Of a DNA stretch of 64,000 nt, positions 61,538-64,000 are shown in pieces (position 1 is the stretch's first letter; each line of letters opens with the position of its first letter). The stretch comes from Cryobacterium sp. (GTDB taxonomy: Bacteria; Actinomycetota; Actinomycetes; Actinomycetales; Microbacteriaceae). The stretch lies in the NCBI RefSeq assembly GCF_026786305.1, contig NZ_JAJAYI010000070.1:62001-126000 (forward strand), in the 5' to 3' direction. The position numbers and the translations under genes are program-made. The notes under the pieces are model-generated. The model did no database searches, was not told the origin of the DNA, and was given only the letters and a program-made list of their open reading frames with translations.

Positions 61538-61543
61538 ATGCTA
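61538..61543 (-). promoter_or_regulatory. -10 hexamer of the first TagF-like gene
   Basis: TAGCAT on the minus strand is 6 nt before the ATG at 61531. AAAGGA lies in that gap but abuts the ATG. Confidence 0.45.
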
Positions 61544-61652
61544 TCCAGCGCTTGCACTCCCGTGAAAGTGCACCGGAGAAGCGAACTAAACTGACGGCTT
61601 CGCGCGGCGTTGGTGAGTGATCACGGTGGGCGCGAAAAAAAGAGGAGAGGAG

Positions 61653-64000
61653 ATGCGGCGGGCCATGAACCTCACCCGTGTTATGCGCCTCGCGTCGCGA
61701 GCAAAACGTTTTGCCCAATCCCAACTCCACGCTCATTGGCGCGGTGAGCCGATCCGACAGGGAACTGTTCTCTATGAGTCGTTCTCCGGTAATGGCGTGC
61801 TCTGCAACCCGGAAGCCATCTTTCGCCAGCTCTTGGCAACGCCCGATATGGGGCAGCTCAACCATATTTGGGTTTTGTCAGACCTGAAACAGTATGGACG
61901 GACCGTCGCGGAGTTTTCTGGCGCGCCCAACGTGACGTTTGTTCGCCACGGCTCACCGTCGTACCATCGCGCTCTGGCGACGAGCGAATTTCTTGTTAAT
62001 AACTCGACTTTTCCGCCTCAGTTCAGCAAGCGGCCTGGCCAGACATACCTCAATACTTGGCATGGCACACCCTTGAAACGCATGGGCTATGACATAGACG
62101 GCGGTGCGCGCGGAACGGCCAATATCGTACGCAACTTCGTTGCCGCCGACTACCTGCTCGCTGCCAATCCGTTCATGGCCGAGCAGATGTATGAAAAAGG
62201 ATACAAACTCAGTGGCATTTTCACAGGTCTGATCATTGAGGAAGGGTACCCGCGCATCGACCGGCAGGCTCTCGACGGTGCTGGCGTCTTTGCGGGCCGC
62301 GCACGCTTGACCGACGCGGGCATCCCCCTGGGCGATCGCACAATCGTGCTCTACGCTCCGACGTGGAAGGGCGCGTCTTTCGCCCGGCCGAACGACGACA
62401 TCGACCAACTGCTCGACCACGTCGCCCGAATAACAGCGAGGATCGACACCAGCAAGTACGTGGTCCTCCTAAAAACGCACCAAATCGTTCATGCCCGTGC
62501 CGCTTCCAGGCCGGATCTGACGCGTTTGCTGGTGCCGAACGATATGCCCACCAATGTCGTCCTCGGACTCGCCGGCGTTCTGATCACGGATTATTCGAGT
62601 ATCTTCTTTGATTTTCTGTGCACAGGGCGACCGATCGTGTTCTTTGCTCCGGACCTGGATGAATATGAGGGTACGAGGGGTCTGTATTTCGCGCCCGAAA
62701 ACTGGCCAGGCCCAGTCTGCCGCACGATGGAAGAGCTGACGATTGAGCTCGCAAGAACCTTGCTGACCGGTGGTCTGCCGGCTGAATCAGCCGCCCGGTA
62801 CCGCGCCGCCCAGCTCGAATTCTGCGGCCGGAATGATGGTGGCGCGAGTGCCCGCATTGTGGACATCGTCTTTCGTGGCAACGTGGGGGCGCACCACGTT
62901 CGCAGCGTAGCTTCCTCGGCTCATCGGTCCATTCTGGTCTACCTGGGCGGGATGCAGCCAAACGGCATAACGACATCCGCTTTGAACTTACTGAATAACA
63001 TCGACCACACCCGGTTCGACGTTTCCGCATTTTTCGCCCAGAGCGCAGTACCGGCCGCAATCGCCAACCAAAACGCGATCCATCCCGCAGTCCGCCAGTT
63101 TGCGCGAGTGGGCGGGATGAACGGCTCCGCCCGTGATCAGCTGGCCCGGCGCCTCCACTATTATTTCGGTCGAATTAGTCAGCATCAAGGCCAAGCGACG
63201 CAGAAAAGACTGTGGGATGACGAGTGGGCGCGTTGTTTCGGGGACAGTCGCTTTGACTACGTGATCGACTTCAGCGGATATGGACCGTTCTGGTCGGCGC
63301 TACTGCTTCATTCTCCCGAGGCGATCCGATCGATCTGGCTGCACAACGACTTGGCTTCCGACGCGCACCGTACGGTGCGGGGTAGAAAAAGAATGCTGCG
63401 AAGTCTCACCCAAAACTTCACACTGTACGAGCAATACGACCATCTCGTGTCGGTTTCACAGAGTCTGTCGCAGATCAATAGTCGCAAACTTGCCCACTAT
63501 GCCGAGCCGGCGAAATTCACATTCGCGCCCAACACGGCAAATGCAACACACGTCCTGGTCGCGGGCGCGCAGGACTTGCGGGAAACGGCTCGAGATACGC
63601 TGACGGGGATAACTCCCGCCTGGGTGGACGACATTCTCGCCGATGACGATATAACAACCTTCGTTTCGGTCGGGCGGCTCTCTCCGGAGAAGAATCAGGC
63701 ACGCCTTATCCGTGCGTTCGGTCTCGTGCACGCGCAGACGCCCGCCACTCGGCTCGTTCTCGTTGGTGAGGGTGTTCTTCGTGGCGCGCTCGAGGCCCTG
63801 ATCAAGAAGCTGGGGTTGGAGGGGGCGGTCACCCTCACGGGCGTGCAGCAGAACCCCTACGCCATCCTTGCCGCGTCGGACTGCTTCGTTCTCTCGAGCG
63901 ACTATGAGGGCCAGCCCATGGTCATTCTCGAAGCGCTGGTGCTCGGCCTGCCGATCGTCACGGTTGACTTCGAGTCTGTGCAGAATGCTCTCCCGATCGG
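61653..64000 (+). CDS. TagF-like glycerophosphotransferase fused to a GT4 glycosyltransferase, 3' truncated by the window
   Basis: ATG 61653 follows AGGAGAGGAG, the strongest ribosome site in the window, and the frame is open to the last base (782 codons). Residues 1-400 repeat the TagF pattern of the neighbouring gene: LYESFSGNGVLCNPEAIFR, LNTWHGTPLKRMGYDI, APTWKGASFARP and ITDYSSIFFDFL. After a shared middle, a GT4 domain begins at about residue 670 (FVSVGRLSPEKNQARLIRAF, VLVGEGVLR, DYEGQPMVILEAL). Such fusions would build and glycosylate a teichoic-acid-like polymer. It is divergent from the paralogue, with a 121-bp gap. Confidence 0.9.
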   Translation, partial: MRRAMNLTRVMRLASRAKRFAQSQLHAHWRGEPIRQGTVLYESFSGNGVLCNPEAIFRQLLATPDMGQLNHIWVLSDLKQYGRTVAEFSGAPNVTFVRHGSPSYHRALATSEFLVNNSTFPPQFSKRPGQTYLNTWHGTPLKRMGYDIDGGARGTANIVRNFVAADYLLAANPFMAEQMYEKGYKLSGIFTGLIIEEGYPRIDRQALDGAGVFAGRARLTDAGIPLGDRTIVLYAPTWKGASFARPNDDIDQLLDHVARITARIDTSKYVVLLKTHQIVHARAASRPDLTRLLVPNDMPTNVVLGLAGVLITDYSSIFFDFLCTGRPIVFFAPDLDEYEGTRGLYFAPENWPGPVCRTMEELTIELARTLLTGGLPAESAARYRAAQLEFCGRNDGGASARIVDIVFRGNVGAHHVRSVASSAHRSILVYLGGMQPNGITTSALNLLNNIDHTRFDVSAFFAQSAVPAAIANQNAIHPAVRQFARVGGMNGSARDQLARRLHYYFGRISQHQGQATQKRLWDDEWARCFGDSRFDYVIDFSGYGPFWSALLLHSPEAIRSIWLHNDLASDAHRTVRGRKRMLRSLTQNFTLYEQYDHLVSVSQSLSQINSRKLAHYAEPAKFTFAPNTANATHVLVAGAQDLRETARDTLTGITPAWVDDILADDDITTFVSVGRLSPEKNQARLIRAFGLVHAQTPATRLVLVGEGVLRGALEALIKKLGLEGAVTLTGVQQNPYAILAASDCFVLSSDYEGQPMVILEALVLGLPIVTVDFESVQNALPI

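Overview
The window is a GC-rich actinobacterial chromosome segment. Gene content and style (GTG/TTG starts, DUF3073, DUF3151 and DUF3817 proteins, X25-bearing secreted amylopullulanase, TagF-like cell-wall genes) suggest the family Microbacteriaceae, possibly a Cryobacterium-like genus. That placement is an inference from content; no marker RNA gene is present. No tRNA, rRNA, CRISPR array, insertion sequence or prophage was found.

Layout. 0-4 kb: the 3' end of mmsA, a LysR regulator, pyrE, a membrane-anchored protein and a HAD phosphatase. 4-7.6 kb: a gene-poor stretch, a processive family 2 glycosyltransferase and another gene-poor stretch. 7.6-16 kb: mntH-mntR, a TrmH methyltransferase, DUF3151, purA, a GNAT enzyme, an EamA transporter, chorismate mutase and an SDR. 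15.9-21.6 kb: one 1914-residue secreted protein with an amylase domain and a pullulanase domain, preceded by two LacI/cre-like operators. 22-47 kb: most of de novo purine synthesis in separate pieces (purL, purSQ, purC, purD, purF-purM). Between them sit an acyl-CoA ligase, a six-gene phosphonate uptake and breakdown operon (26.2-32.9 kb), and a tryptophan-to-anthranilate operon (kynA, an amidohydrolase, kynU; 35-38 kb) with a divergent TetR regulator. 47-55 kb: an APC permease, PadR/DUF4097, a CPBP protease, an M20 peptidase and YczE, with several gene remnants. 55-64 kb: an RND permease coupled to an acyltransferase, then two divergent TagF-like polymerase genes, the second running off the end.

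How the genes fit together. PurF, PurD, PurSQL, PurM and PurC carry PRPP to SAICAR, and PurA starts the AMP branch. PhnD, PhnC and a fused PhnE would import a phosphonate. The flavin oxidoreductase, the phosphonatase-like hydrolase and the zinc dehydrogenase would process it. KynA and KynU bracket an unexplained amidohydrolase that sits where kynurenine formamidase is required. MntR probably controls mntH from a palindrome over its start.

The most notable signals beyond gene calls are these. The octamer CGGATGCC/GGCATCCG occurs about 44 times by hand count and is absent from the last 6.7 kb. About 16 genes have a TAnnnT-like hexamer only 5-7 nt before the start codon, which points to leaderless mRNAs. 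There is a cluster of decayed genes: alpha-glucosidase, a MocR regulator, a flavoprotein monooxygenase and a frameshifted small gene. The amidohydrolase is a candidate unrecognised kynurenine formamidase.
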